A stretch of 64,000 nucleotides of DNA, from positions 558,001 to 622,000 of the forward strand of contig DATMAR010000003.1 in assembly GCA_035559795.1 (NCBI GenBank), written 5' to 3'. The notes beneath the pieces were generated by a model. The model was not told the DNA's origin and did not search any database. It worked only from the letters and a program-made list of their open reading frames with translations. Source of the DNA: Fimbriimonadales bacterium (GTDB lineage: Bacteria > Armatimonadota > Fimbriimonadia > Fimbriimonadales > ATM1). Made by a program: the position numbers and the translations under genes. Shown piece after piece: positions 44,983 to 53,595 of this stretch (positions are counted from its first letter, which is position 1; every line of letters starts with the position of its first letter).

Positions 44983-46104
44983 TTACCCAGTTCGTGTTTC
45001 GATGGAAGTATTTCCGCTGCGCGCGTGTTCGAGCATCATGAATTCACTGAGGTTTTCGATGGTCAAAATGCCGACGAGGCGGTCTCCATCGAAAATCATA
45101 ATCGGCGCACGGTTTCCTTCCATAAAATGATTCAATGCGGCTTCGAGAGGGTCTGTGGGGCTCATCCGTTTGAATTCTCTTTGCATAAATCCGGAAACGT
45201 AAGCGTCGTCGCCTCCTGTTTGCATACCTCGACCGATATCTTCTCGCGTTAGGATTCCTAAAATTTCGTCACCGAAAACGACGGGGAAGACTTGCTGAGA
45301 ACCTGCAAGGAGCATTTGCGCTGCTTTACGCAGAGAATCTGTGTGAGAAATCGTTCGGAAATCCGTCATCATTGCATCGGCAACTCGTTTTTCTTTGACG
45401 AGTGAATATCCGACGGTGACGACCATTTCTTGTCCTGCGCCTAAAAAGATAAAGAAGGCAATCAACATCCACAACACATGTCCGATGAAAAGGGCAAAAA
45501 TACCGAAGGCGATTGCTAAAAATTGACCAATCCATCCTGCGATCTGAGTGGCTGTGGTTTCCGGCATTTTTAGTGCGAGAAGAGCACGCAGTACACGCCC
45601 CCCATCCATGGGGAATGCAGGAATCATGTTAAAAAGCATCAAAACGATATTTGCGCTAAAGAGCGCATCCCAGAACGAAAATCGTTCGAGTGAAATGGCG
45701 ACGGAAAAATCCGGCAATCTTTTTTCGAAAAGTAAAAGCCCGATGCCAATTAAAAAAGAAATTATGAGATTGACGAAGGGTCCTGCAATCGCAATCCAGA
45801 ATTCTTGAGTTGGTTTTGGACGTCCTGCGAGTGTGGCGATGCCACCGATGGGGTAGAGGGTGATGTCTTTAGTTCGAATACCGAAGCGTTGCCCAGTGAG
45901 TGCGTGCCCTAATTCGTGCAAAACGACACAAAAGAAGATAGCGGGGATGAGCGCCATGATATGAGCGGAATGCGGGGCTTCTCTCGATACGAAGGCTAAC
46001 CAAAACATAAAGAGAATGAAGGTGAAATGAAGCCGGATGGGGATTCCGGAGACTGTGGCGATTCGAATCGCCCAGATAGAAAAACCTTCCTGTCGTCTTT
46101 GCAC
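44983..46104 (-). CDS. Site-2 protease (M50) with CBS pair
   Basis: 373 residues. Membrane helices carry the zinc motifs HELGH and, further on, FPMDGG (the NPDG-type third ligand), the pattern of SpoIVFB-like intramembrane proteases. A CBS pair occupies residues ~235-360 (VADAMMTDFRTIS, EGNRAPIMIFDGDRLVGI). It probably cuts a membrane-bound regulator in response to a nucleotide signal. Confidence 0.92.
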   Translation of the reverse strand: MQRRQEGFSIWAIRIATVSGIPIRLHFTFILFMFWLAFVSREAPHSAHIMALIPAIFFCVVLHELGHALTGQRFGIRTKDITLYPIGGIATLAGRPKPTQEFWIAIAGPFVNLIISFLIGIGLLLFEKRLPDFSVAISLERFSFWDALFSANIVLMLFNMIPAFPMDGGRVLRALLALKMPETTATQIAGWIGQFLAIAFGIFALFIGHVLWMLIAFFIFLGAGQEMVVTVGYSLVKEKRVADAMMTDFRTISHTDSLRKAAQMLLAGSQQVFPVVFGDEILGILTREDIGRGMQTGGDDAYVSGFMQREFKRMSPTDPLEAALNHFMEGNRAPIMIFDGDRLVGILTIENLSEFMMLEHARSGNTSIETRTG

Positions 46105-46177
46105 GTTCTTATTCCTTATTTAAAGAGTACCCGTATCGAAATTGACCTATCCAGTCGAACCGATAAGTGGTGGCATG

Positions 46178-46234
46178 TAAATCGCGCCTTACGGCGTTAC
46201 TACTACTATAAATCGCGTCTTACGACGCTCCTAC
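46178..46234 (-). repeat. REP-like pair with GTAG head
   Basis: Two direct copies of a 26-base unit (46178-46203 and 46209-46234) are about 81% identical. On the minus strand each reads GTAG, then a short hairpin with a GTAA loop (GCGTC-GTAA-GACGC in one, CGCC-GTAA-GGCG in the other), then CGATTTA. The layout resembles the REP elements of gamma-proteobacteria, whose GTAG head is recognised by RAYT transposases. No RAYT gene lies in the window. Confidence 0.6.
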
Positions 46235-46299
46235 ATTTATTGTTTACGCTGGAGTCATTTTTTTCGTGCATGAACTAAAACATATTCATTCCCAAAACA

Positions 46300-48261
46300 T
46301 TATTCATCCCAAAAAACGCCGAGTTGACTTTGAGCAGGTTTTTCATTTTGCTTTGCCCATTGAATACTTTTTTTCGAATTTCCGCACCAGGATAGAGAAT
46401 CCGGATATTTGTCGTTTCCTGCCAAGTCTACGAACAATCCCAAGCAAAGTGCGAACTCTCTAAGGGTTCCGACGTCTCCTGGATTGGCTTTACCCAGCGT
46501 CGTTCCTCGAGAAATGTAAGAATCGTTTCCTTCGTAATCGAGAAAGACGCCGATACCGTTTGCGTTTCCTGCGCCTAAAGAAAGATTGGGAGCGATGTGT
46601 GTATCGTCACCATTTCTGTCTATTAAAAAACCTATGCTGAAATCGTGTCCAGCGCCTTGAGCCATATTCATGGTGGCAGTGTATGCATCGTTACCGTTGC
46701 TGTCTTCCAGCGCTCCGAAAGCAAAATGTGCGCACGCACCTTGCACATACCAAACTCCTCGATAGACATCGTTGCCATTTTCATCGAATAAAATTCCGAT
46801 CCCTTGCCAGTATCCGACACCTTGAGCAAAAACACCGCAAGAATATTTATCGTTTCCGGAAAGGTCGAATAGAACTCCTAAACCGCCTCCGAGACTATGG
46901 CCATGGGAATAATCCGCACGAACGCCGAATCCCGTGCCTTGCGACATGTTGACGTTGTGTTCTTGTGTTTGCGCAGAAGGGAAATCGAGTTGTTCATCGT
47001 TTGCGCGGTAATCGTCATCGCCATTACCATCGAGCAAGAAACCGACACCACGCACGATTCCACATCCTTGCGTTTGAAAAAATCCGTTATATTTATCGTT
47101 TCCCGACGTATCGCATAAAATTCCGATGCCGCAATGTCCATAGCCTTGGGAATTGACATAAGCGTCGTAGATATCGTCACCTTCCTTATCGAGCAGGACA
47201 CCGACGCCGTATTCGCCGCTTCCTTGGCTCGGGCGATAACTTCTATAAACATCGCTGCCTTTTGCATCAACGAGTATTGCGATTCCGAAGAGTGCCCCCC
47301 CAAAGGCGGGAATTCTGGTTTCACTTTTGCGTTTTTCTATTTCCGCGACAGGTGCTTTAGCGCAATCTTCCGAGGAGAAATATTTATCATTGCCCTGATT
47401 ATCTATCAACACGGAAACCCAATTATTCGAAGAAGCGTTGCTTGCGCCTCCGAAGTACGTATCGGAACCACCGGTATCTATAATCAAAAAATATTTTCCA
47501 GCCGGAGTGATGTTGTCGTCTCCGCCTCGTAAGATAATTTTTCCTAAGGGAGTCGAGAACTCGACGGAATATTTTTTATCCGGTGGGACGTTAGCAATCC
47601 AGTCGGCGGCAATTTCGGTTGCCAGAAGGAGGTCGTGCGCTCCTGAGTAAAGATATTTTAAATCGGTGTTTTGTAAGTACTGCAATTCACGATTAAATTC
47701 ATAGATTCCTTCGCTAGGATGCGATACATTTTCATAGGCTTTTTCTAAATTTGGAATTTGGTTGAATGCGAGTTCTCGAAACGGTTTCAATTCTTGGGTC
47801 GCTTTGAGAATTAAGGCTGCTGCTTGTTGGACTTCTTTAGGAACTGTTTTTAGTCGATTTATTTCGATTTTCCATTCTTTGAAGATTTGAGCGAGGGTGT
47901 CTTGATTTTTGGCTTGCTGTTGCCACTGTGCAGTGGGGTCTCCTAAGAGCGTTCTTCGTGTAGCTTCTCCTGTCCATGAGCGGGTTGTCATTAGGAGTTG
48001 ACTCGGCTTAGGGTATGCGCTTTTCAAAGAGTTTTTCAGAAGGCCGAGATAAAACGGTGTTCGAAAAGGGTCTGATTCGAAGATGCGGAAGGAGGGAAGT
48101 GTAAACTGTTCGAAAGAATAAAAGCGGAGAAATTGCGGGTCGAATTTCGCGTGATCGCGAGATAAGCCTGCGAAGTTCAATACGTCATCGAAAATGTCTG
48201 CATATAAAGTAGGACACAAAAATAAAAGCAAGATGGTAATCGTTGCCGTTTTGCTCGCCAT
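46300..48261 (-). CDS. Secreted protein with twelve LxDxxGNDxY-type repeats
   Basis: 653 residues. A signal peptide (about 1-21) and a ~210-residue helical region are followed by about twelve repeats from residue ~255. Each has a hydrophobic strand, Asp, two residues, Gly-Asn/Asp-Asp and an aromatic residue (for example VLFDLSGNDKY, ILFDENGNDVY), spaced 25-45 residues and often joined by QGxGxxxGxG. The spacing suggests a beta-solenoid or propeller with metal-binding loops like RTX, but I cannot name a family. Its first 29 bases overlap the divergent hydrolase gene. GAGGGG precedes the ATG. Confidence 0.85.
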   Translation of the reverse strand: MASKTATITILLLFLCPTLYADIFDDVLNFAGLSRDHAKFDPQFLRFYSFEQFTLPSFRIFESDPFRTPFYLGLLKNSLKSAYPKPSQLLMTTRSWTGEATRRTLLGDPTAQWQQQAKNQDTLAQIFKEWKIEINRLKTVPKEVQQAAALILKATQELKPFRELAFNQIPNLEKAYENVSHPSEGIYEFNRELQYLQNTDLKYLYSGAHDLLLATEIAADWIANVPPDKKYSVEFSTPLGKIILRGGDDNITPAGKYFLIIDTGGSDTYFGGASNASSNNWVSVLIDNQGNDKYFSSEDCAKAPVAEIEKRKSETRIPAFGGALFGIAILVDAKGSDVYRSYRPSQGSGEYGVGVLLDKEGDDIYDAYVNSQGYGHCGIGILCDTSGNDKYNGFFQTQGCGIVRGVGFLLDGNGDDDYRANDEQLDFPSAQTQEHNVNMSQGTGFGVRADYSHGHSLGGGLGVLFDLSGNDKYSCGVFAQGVGYWQGIGILFDENGNDVYRGVWYVQGACAHFAFGALEDSNGNDAYTATMNMAQGAGHDFSIGFLIDRNGDDTHIAPNLSLGAGNANGIGVFLDYEGNDSYISRGTTLGKANPGDVGTLREFALCLGLFVDLAGNDKYPDSLSWCGNSKKSIQWAKQNEKPAQSQLGVFWDE

Positions 48262-49450
48262 GAGTGCGTTTTACCCCTCGTGTGCGCAAGAACTTCCGAA
48301 GCCGTCAGCGGATCTTCCCTCGGTTACAAGCAGTCCGGAGCCATGGAATGATTTTCGTGAGTTCGTTCGTCCGAGTCCTCCTGAGAGAACGGTTACGCTT
48401 GTTCGTTTTGCAAGCCCGATTCAATCGAATGTGAAGGAAAACAACACTGTAGAAGCGGAAATATGGATACCGAGAGATGCACCGAGGCCAATGCCGGTTG
48501 TAGTGCTTCTTCATTATTGGGGTGCGAGTGATTTCGTCGTAGAAGAGCGTTTTGCGAAGGAGTTGAATTTTCGTGGAATCGCAGCCGTGATGATGACGCT
48601 TCCTTATCATATGCGACGTTCGCCTTCCAATGTTGCAAGCGGTACTTTGGCAATTCGTCCGGATACGAAGCATCTTCGAGAGGGGCTTACGCAGGCGGTT
48701 TTAGACGTAAAGCGTTTAGTGGATTATTTATCTACGAAATCGGAATTCGATATGCAACGTTTGGGAATTTCGGGCGTGAGTTTAGGTGGCATAGTTGCTT
48801 CGCTCGTGTACAACGTGGAGCCTCGTTTTCGATGCGCTGCAATTGTATTAGGCGGGGGGGATATCGCACACATTATTTGGAACAGCAGTTTTACCGTAGA
48901 TATAAGGACAGATTTTCGGAAAAAGGGTTATACGGAAGAGCAACTAAAAGAAGAGTTGCGTCCCGTAGAACCTCTCGAATATATCGACCCTCATCGAGGG
49001 GATAACGTGCTCATCATCGGTGCAAAATACGACGAGGTGATTCCTCCGGAGAGTACGCAAAAACTCGTGAATGCGTACGGTAATGCGCAAGTGGTGTGGC
49101 TAACGACGGGACATTTCGGAGGTGCTTTGGTCGAGAGGAAACTTTTCAGAACTGCTACTGGTTTTTTCGAATCGAAATTCTTTGCAAAAACTTTTGAAAT
49201 CCCCTCGACGATTTCGGCGCCTACATTGCGACTGGGAGTTGTGCTGGTTCCGGATTACGAATTGACGATTGCAGCGGGAATGGATGTTTGGAGACCGAAG
49301 AGATTGCGAAATATTGTCGTCAATGGTTGGATAACGCCAGAAGGTCCTTTATTGTGGGCGAATTTGGAGTTGGAAAGTGGGTTTAGTGTAGGTTTTGCTC
49401 TTACGAAGGAGAGATTGACATTCGGAATCGGTTGGAGTGTTGTGCTTTGA
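48233..49450 (+). CDS. Exported alpha/beta hydrolase with beta-rich tail
   Basis: About 405 residues. A signal peptide (MVIVAVLLAMSAFYPSCAQE, possibly lipoprotein type) precedes a hydrolase domain with GVSLGG as nucleophile elbow and later Asp (AKYDEVIPP) and His (TTGHFGG). The last ~90 residues are beta-rich (RLGVVLVPDYELTI, then FGIGWSVVL), unlike the core fold. ATG 48233 is chosen because it gives a signal peptide; the start at 48194 would add a charged stretch. Its 5' end overlaps the divergent 12-repeat gene. The ribosome-binding site is weak. Confidence 0.75.
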   Translation: MVIVAVLLAMSAFYPSCAQELPKPSADLPSVTSSPEPWNDFREFVRPSPPERTVTLVRFASPIQSNVKENNTVEAEIWIPRDAPRPMPVVVLLHYWGASDFVVEERFAKELNFRGIAAVMMTLPYHMRRSPSNVASGTLAIRPDTKHLREGLTQAVLDVKRLVDYLSTKSEFDMQRLGISGVSLGGIVASLVYNVEPRFRCAAIVLGGGDIAHIIWNSSFTVDIRTDFRKKGYTEEQLKEELRPVEPLEYIDPHRGDNVLIIGAKYDEVIPPESTQKLVNAYGNAQVVWLTTGHFGGALVERKLFRTATGFFESKFFAKTFEIPSTISAPTLRLGVVLVPDYELTIAAGMDVWRPKRLRNIVVNGWITPEGPLLWANLELESGFSVGFALTKERLTFGIGWSVVL

Positions 49451-50220
49451 CACCGACTCTTACAATAGAAAAATTAGAAGCATTGAGAAACAACTTTGCC
49501 GAAACGATGATTGGTTTGGCTCGTGGCGCACCAAGAGTTCGTATCACGAAAAGAGACGGTTATTGGATGAGCAGAAGTCCATTCGAACATCCGATTGCGA
49601 ATTTTGCGGTGAGGCTCGATTTAAATCAGCAGGAGATAAAGACGTTGGTACGAATGGCGACAAAAAATCCTTCCTTTAGAATTTATGTTATGCCAAGAGA
49701 TAACCCTGCGGAAATCGGAAAGGAATTCGAATCGTGGGGACTCGTTCCATCCTTTCGTATCGTAGGGATGGCGCTCGAGCGACCCCCCCTTTTTGCTGAT
49801 TCGTTAGCAAGACTTGCGATGCGAGAGGAACGGGAAGAAATACTTCGATTCATCGTGGAACATTTTTTTTGGAAAAGCCCGCGCTCGATTAAAACAATGC
49901 TTTTTCAGGTGATGTCGAAAGCGAAAGCCCATGGTCATGAGATGTATGTAGTCCGTGATGAGAAGGGAATTGTCGCGGTGGCGAGCATTGTAGTTGCGGG
50001 AGATACAGCCGGGCTGTATAATATTTGCGTGCGTAATGACATGAGAGGGAAAGGCTTGGGTAGCGAATTGGTGCGACAGTTGTCTTGGTTGGGTGCTTCA
50101 AGGGGTTTGAAAGTAGTTCTCCAATGCGAGAAAGACTTAGAAAACTGGTATTTTTCGTTGGGTTTCACGACTCTTGGTGAGATAAAGGCTTATTCTTCGG
50201 CGGCGATTAAGGAAAGGTAA
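49447..50220 (+). CDS. GNAT-family acetyltransferase
   Basis: About 257 residues. The acetyl-CoA motif is in the C-terminal half (NICVRNDMRGKGLGSELVRQL), followed by ENWYFSLGF. The N-terminal ~110 residues are another domain, perhaps a second degenerate GNAT fold. The start is TTG 49447, overlapping the hydrolase stop as TTGA, with GGAG about 10 bases upstream. The substrate is unknown. Confidence 0.85.
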   Translation: MTPTLTIEKLEALRNNFAETMIGLARGAPRVRITKRDGYWMSRSPFEHPIANFAVRLDLNQQEIKTLVRMATKNPSFRIYVMPRDNPAEIGKEFESWGLVPSFRIVGMALERPPLFADSLARLAMREEREEILRFIVEHFFWKSPRSIKTMLFQVMSKAKAHGHEMYVVRDEKGIVAVASIVVAGDTAGLYNICVRNDMRGKGLGSELVRQLSWLGASRGLKVVLQCEKDLENWYFSLGFTTLGEIKAYSSAAIKER

Positions 50221-50226
50221 GTCAAA

Positions 50227-50310
50227 ATGGAATGGGAAGAAAATTCAGAAAAAACTAAACCTGGTAAGGAAATATCCGAACTTTTGTCGAAAAAGGGTTA
50301 TAATGCTTAG
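50227..50310 (+). CDS. Possible 27-residue small protein
   Basis: ATG 50227 opens 28 codons (MEWEENSEKTKPGKEISE, ending KKGYNA) with a GGAAAGG about 12 bases upstream, beginning 6 bases after the GNAT stop. The peptide is charged and plausible, but it also overlaps the -10 sequence for the next gene, so it may be chance. Confidence 0.3.
   Translation: MEWEENSEKTKPGKEISELLSKKGYNA
50299..50304 (+). promoter_or_regulatory. -10 element of the pseudopilin gene
   Basis: TATAAT lies 25 bases before ATG 50329, giving a short leader that carries AGGCGG. No good -35 match stands 16-18 bases upstream. Confidence 0.4.
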
Positions 50311-50328
50311 TAACAGGCGGGTGAACAA

Positions 50329-51207
50329 ATGACTCGGCGGGGCTTTACGCTAACGGAACTTTTAGTCTCCGTAGCAATATTGGGAACGCTCGCTGCCTTG
50401 ATGTTCCCAATATTTCGTTCCGCCATCGATTCAGCCAAACGTACCGAGTGTGGGGCGCATTTTCGTCAAATCGGCTACGCACTCACGCTCTATTTGGGCG
50501 ATTACGATGACCGTGTGCCTCCCGTGAATTACCAACCGGTGAGGATGGACAACCCCATAGCAGACCGCACATGGGTTCAGACTCTTCTTCCTTATACGGG
50601 GTCACTTTCGTTGTTTATTTGTCCCTCGGACATCGGGCGAACTGGCTCGGAATCGCAAATGACGATCGAGAAGGACGGTACTGTTGCTGACCCATGGATT
50701 TTGTATTACGAGCAGTCTCTTCGTTCGAATTTGGGTTACAACTATCTCTATTTAAGTCCTTTGGTTTTTTTGAACAGCGGTGTTTGGGAAGCGTTTCCCA
50801 TTCGTTTGAATGAAATTGCCAATAAATCGTTGACAATCGTGTTTATAGATTCGCTTTGGGATAGAACGAATAACGGTGTTCCTTACGGTGGGGGGAGCTG
50901 GGCAGTAGAGCCTCCTTGTCGTTATGCTATGTCTGGGGGGGAAGTTAAAGATACTTTCAATTTCCCGAACGGAACAATCATGTATTTCGGCTTTAAGCCA
51001 GAGGGATGGGCTCCGGAGGAATCGAAGATGTGGCAAACATACGGGGGGGCTTGGCCTTGGCATCGTGGGAGATTCAACGTGATGTATGCAGATACACGCG
51101 TAAAAAACGTTACGGTGAGCGCTCTCACTCAAGGTTGCGACTTCAAACCTTATTGGGAAGGGCTCATCGATGATAGTGAATTGTATCCTTGGGATATTAC
51201 AGAGTAG
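50329..51207 (+). CDS. Large prepilin-type secreted protein (DUF1559-like)
   Basis: 292 residues. The prepilin motif RRG|FTLTELLVSVAILGTLAA (Glu5 present) is followed by the helix KRTECGAHFRQIGYALTLYLGDYDDR and a large C-terminal domain ending in a His/Tyr-rich segment (WHRGRFNVMYADTRVKN), the familiar pattern of the abundant H-x9-DG-type pseudopilins of Planctomycetes and Armatimonadota. Its role is probably surface or secretion-system related. Confidence 0.88.
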   Translation: MTRRGFTLTELLVSVAILGTLAALMFPIFRSAIDSAKRTECGAHFRQIGYALTLYLGDYDDRVPPVNYQPVRMDNPIADRTWVQTLLPYTGSLSLFICPSDIGRTGSESQMTIEKDGTVADPWILYYEQSLRSNLGYNYLYLSPLVFLNSGVWEAFPIRLNEIANKSLTIVFIDSLWDRTNNGVPYGGGSWAVEPPCRYAMSGGEVKDTFNFPNGTIMYFGFKPEGWAPEESKMWQTYGGAWPWHRGRFNVMYADTRVKNVTVSALTQGCDFKPYWEGLIDDSELYPWDITE

Positions 51208-51216
51208 GTTGCAGTA

Positions 51217-51450
51217 ATGGCAAAATCTTTTTTCGCGAACAGGCACTGGACATATTGGTTATGGTATAGCGTTTGTATCGTTATGTCCATAGGGCTTGCG
51301 TATGGTATTGCATGGTGGACTACGAATACGAATTTACCGACGAAGGCATCGGAAAGAACACAAATCACCACAGCCATCTCGGTAGAAGAATCTCCCGAAG
51401 GTCCCGACGTTCTCGATACCGTGACTCCTCATAAACGCCAATCGCGTTAA
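51217..51450 (+). CDS. Small membrane protein, unknown
   Basis: 77 residues. One membrane helix (about 12-34, rich in Trp and Tyr) precedes a polar Thr/Glu tail. It follows the pseudopilin by 9 bases and overlaps the stop codon of the convergent phosphomannomutase gene by 4 bases (TTAA shared). Confidence 0.6.
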   Translation: MAKSFFANRHWTYWLWYSVCIVMSIGLAYGIAWWTTNTNLPTKASERTQITTAISVEESPEGPDVLDTVTPHKRQSR

Positions 51451-52808
51451 GACGTGCTTTCCAGAATCTCCAATATTTCTTTGACTTTTTGTTTTACTAA
51501 ATCCGGATCACCTCGACTTTCTACGTTGAGACGCACCACCGGTTCCGTGTTGCTCGCTCGCAGGTTGAAGCGCCATGTTGCGAATTCTATAGAGATGCCG
51601 TCCGTTCGATCTACTTTTCCTCCGGGAAAGGCTTTGAGTACTCGTTCTAAAGCCTCTTGTGGGTTTGCTATTTTTCGATTGATTTCTCCGCTGACCGGAT
51701 ATTTTTTCATCATTTCGGAAACCATCTCTTTGAGGGAATTTCCGGATTGGCTGACCAATCGGGCGATCATCAAAAAAGGGATCATTCCACTGTCGCAATA
51801 CCAATGGGCTTTAAAATAATGGTGCGCACTCATTTCCCCCCCGTATTCTGCATTCTCTTTTCGCATACGTTCCTTGATAAAAGCATGTCCCGTTTTGCTA
51901 AGTACGGCTCTTCCGCCCATTTTTTCAACGATTTCCAAGGTGTTCCACGTGAGTCGTGGGTCGTAAATGATGGTAGCGCCGGGACGATGCCTCAAGATGT
52001 CTTGCGCTAATAAGCCTACGATGTAATAGCCCTCGATGAATGTTCCATCCTCGTCGTAGAAGAAGCACCGATCGTAATCTCCATCCCATGCCACTCCAAA
52101 ATCGAAATTTCCCGCTTTCATCCGCGCTATGGTGCTGGCTCTGTTCTCTTCTAAAATAGGGTTGGGGACTCCGTTGGGAAATGTGCCGTCCGGTTCGAAG
52201 AACATTTCTTCGATTTTTAGAGGGATATGAGGAGCGAGTTCTCTCACGATAAGACCAGCGCACCCGTTTCCTGCATTCGCGAGTACTTTCAAGGGTTTCA
52301 AAGTTTCCGGTGGAACGATTCGCAAAAGATGTTGAATGAAGTCTCGCGAGACGTTTTTATTTTCGACTTTTCCTTTTCCGGTGCGTTCGAATTTTCCTTC
52401 TCGAGTTCTTCTTTCGATTTCGAGAAGCCCGGTATCTCCGCTGATCGGTCGGCTTTCTTCGCGAACGAGTTTCATACCATTGTATTCGGGGGGGTTATGG
52501 CTTGCGGTAATCATGACTCCTGCGCCGAATCCGTAATAGGCGGTTGCGAAATACACCATTTCTGTTCCGCACAAGCCGATGTTCGTTACGTCCACACCCG
52601 CGTCGCAAAACCCAGAGGTGAGCGCGTTAGCGAGTTCGGGACTGCTCAACCTGACGTCGTATCCGATGACTGCAGTTTTTGCGCCGGTTTCATCAGCTAT
52701 TGCCCTCCCGATGCGATATGCAATATCGGCATTCAACTCATCGGGAAAAATGCCTCTTATATCGTATGCTTTGAAGCAGGACAAACGCTCCATGAATTCA
52801 CTCTTCAT
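51447..52808 (-). CDS. Phosphomannomutase/phosphoglucomutase
   Basis: 453 residues. The phosphoserine loop TASHNP, the metal loop DGDYDRC and the sugar-binding segments (GGEMSAHHYF) are in order, as in AlgC/ManB. It interconverts hexose 1- and 6-phosphates for exopolysaccharide and envelope sugars. The start is ATG 52808, or the in-frame ATG 52793, which has a better-placed AAGAG. Confidence 0.93.
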   Translation of the reverse strand: MKSEFMERLSCFKAYDIRGIFPDELNADIAYRIGRAIADETGAKTAVIGYDVRLSSPELANALTSGFCDAGVDVTNIGLCGTEMVYFATAYYGFGAGVMITASHNPPEYNGMKLVREESRPISGDTGLLEIERRTREGKFERTGKGKVENKNVSRDFIQHLLRIVPPETLKPLKVLANAGNGCAGLIVRELAPHIPLKIEEMFFEPDGTFPNGVPNPILEENRASTIARMKAGNFDFGVAWDGDYDRCFFYDEDGTFIEGYYIVGLLAQDILRHRPGATIIYDPRLTWNTLEIVEKMGGRAVLSKTGHAFIKERMRKENAEYGGEMSAHHYFKAHWYCDSGMIPFLMIARLVSQSGNSLKEMVSEMMKKYPVSGEINRKIANPQEALERVLKAFPGGKVDRTDGISIEFATWRFNLRASNTEPVVRLNVESRGDPDLVKQKVKEILEILESTS

Positions 52809-52839
52809 ACCTTAAATCGTTTTTTCTAAACTTTTCGGT

Positions 52840-53526
52840 TTATTGGAGAGCCACACCGTTTATCGTTAATTTAAAACGACATCCCAGCACATCCGCGCTT
52901 CTTCGACACATCACCATACGCGAAAGAAATATTTCGAAATATTCCATCACTGTCGCAAAATCGGTGTCAATTTCCAACACCAATTCGATGATGCGCGAAC
53001 GAGGTTCTACTTCCACTCTGCTTTTTTGCACGGCGTAATTCACTCGGTCGTGAATATCGAAAGTTTCCATGATTGGATTCTGAACACGACTGTGATGAAC
53101 ATCGGATTTGTCTGCGATAATCAACGCGGCAGACATTCTGCTTACTGCTGTTCCTTCGTGTTCCTCGTGATTGCCGATGGCTCCTGCTATTTGCGCGATT
53201 TCGTCCGGCGCCATTCCCATGTCATAGAGAATGTTCGAAGCAATTACGGCTCCAATCATAGGGTGGTTCAAACGATTCACTACGTTTCCGATGTCGTGGA
53301 GATATGCAGCGATAGCACCCAATTCGGCTTCGCGTTCGGGAGCCTCGAGAGAATTCAAGATGTATCGAGTGATGCTGCTTACGATGTTCGAATGCCGATG
53401 ACCATGCTCCGTATATCCCATAGCATTCAGCAGGTCGTTCGCACCTTGTATGTAACTTTTAACCCGTGAGTCGGCTTTGACTTCTTTTAGGGTTACGACT
53501 TTTTTGAGTTCTATGATTTCGCTCAT
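52840..53526 (-). CDS. HD-domain phosphohydrolase
   Basis: 228 residues. The motif order GHRHSNIV, AYLHDIGN, GNHEEHEG and ADKSDVHH is that of a metal-dependent HD phosphohydrolase family found mainly in Firmicutes and Chloroflexi. The substrate is unknown. A ~50-residue C-terminal beta domain follows the HD core. Confidence 0.88.
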   Translation of the reverse strand: MSEIIELKKVVTLKEVKADSRVKSYIQGANDLLNAMGYTEHGHRHSNIVSSITRYILNSLEAPEREAELGAIAAYLHDIGNVVNRLNHPMIGAVIASNILYDMGMAPDEIAQIAGAIGNHEEHEGTAVSRMSAALIIADKSDVHHSRVQNPIMETFDIHDRVNYAVQKSRVEVEPRSRIIELVLEIDTDFATVMEYFEIFLSRMVMCRRSADVLGCRFKLTINGVALQ

Positions 53527-53595
53527 TGAGAGTTCCGCTTATATTGATTATGGATGTTAGTGACGTTTCTATGAATCGCGTTCGGAGATTCTGTC

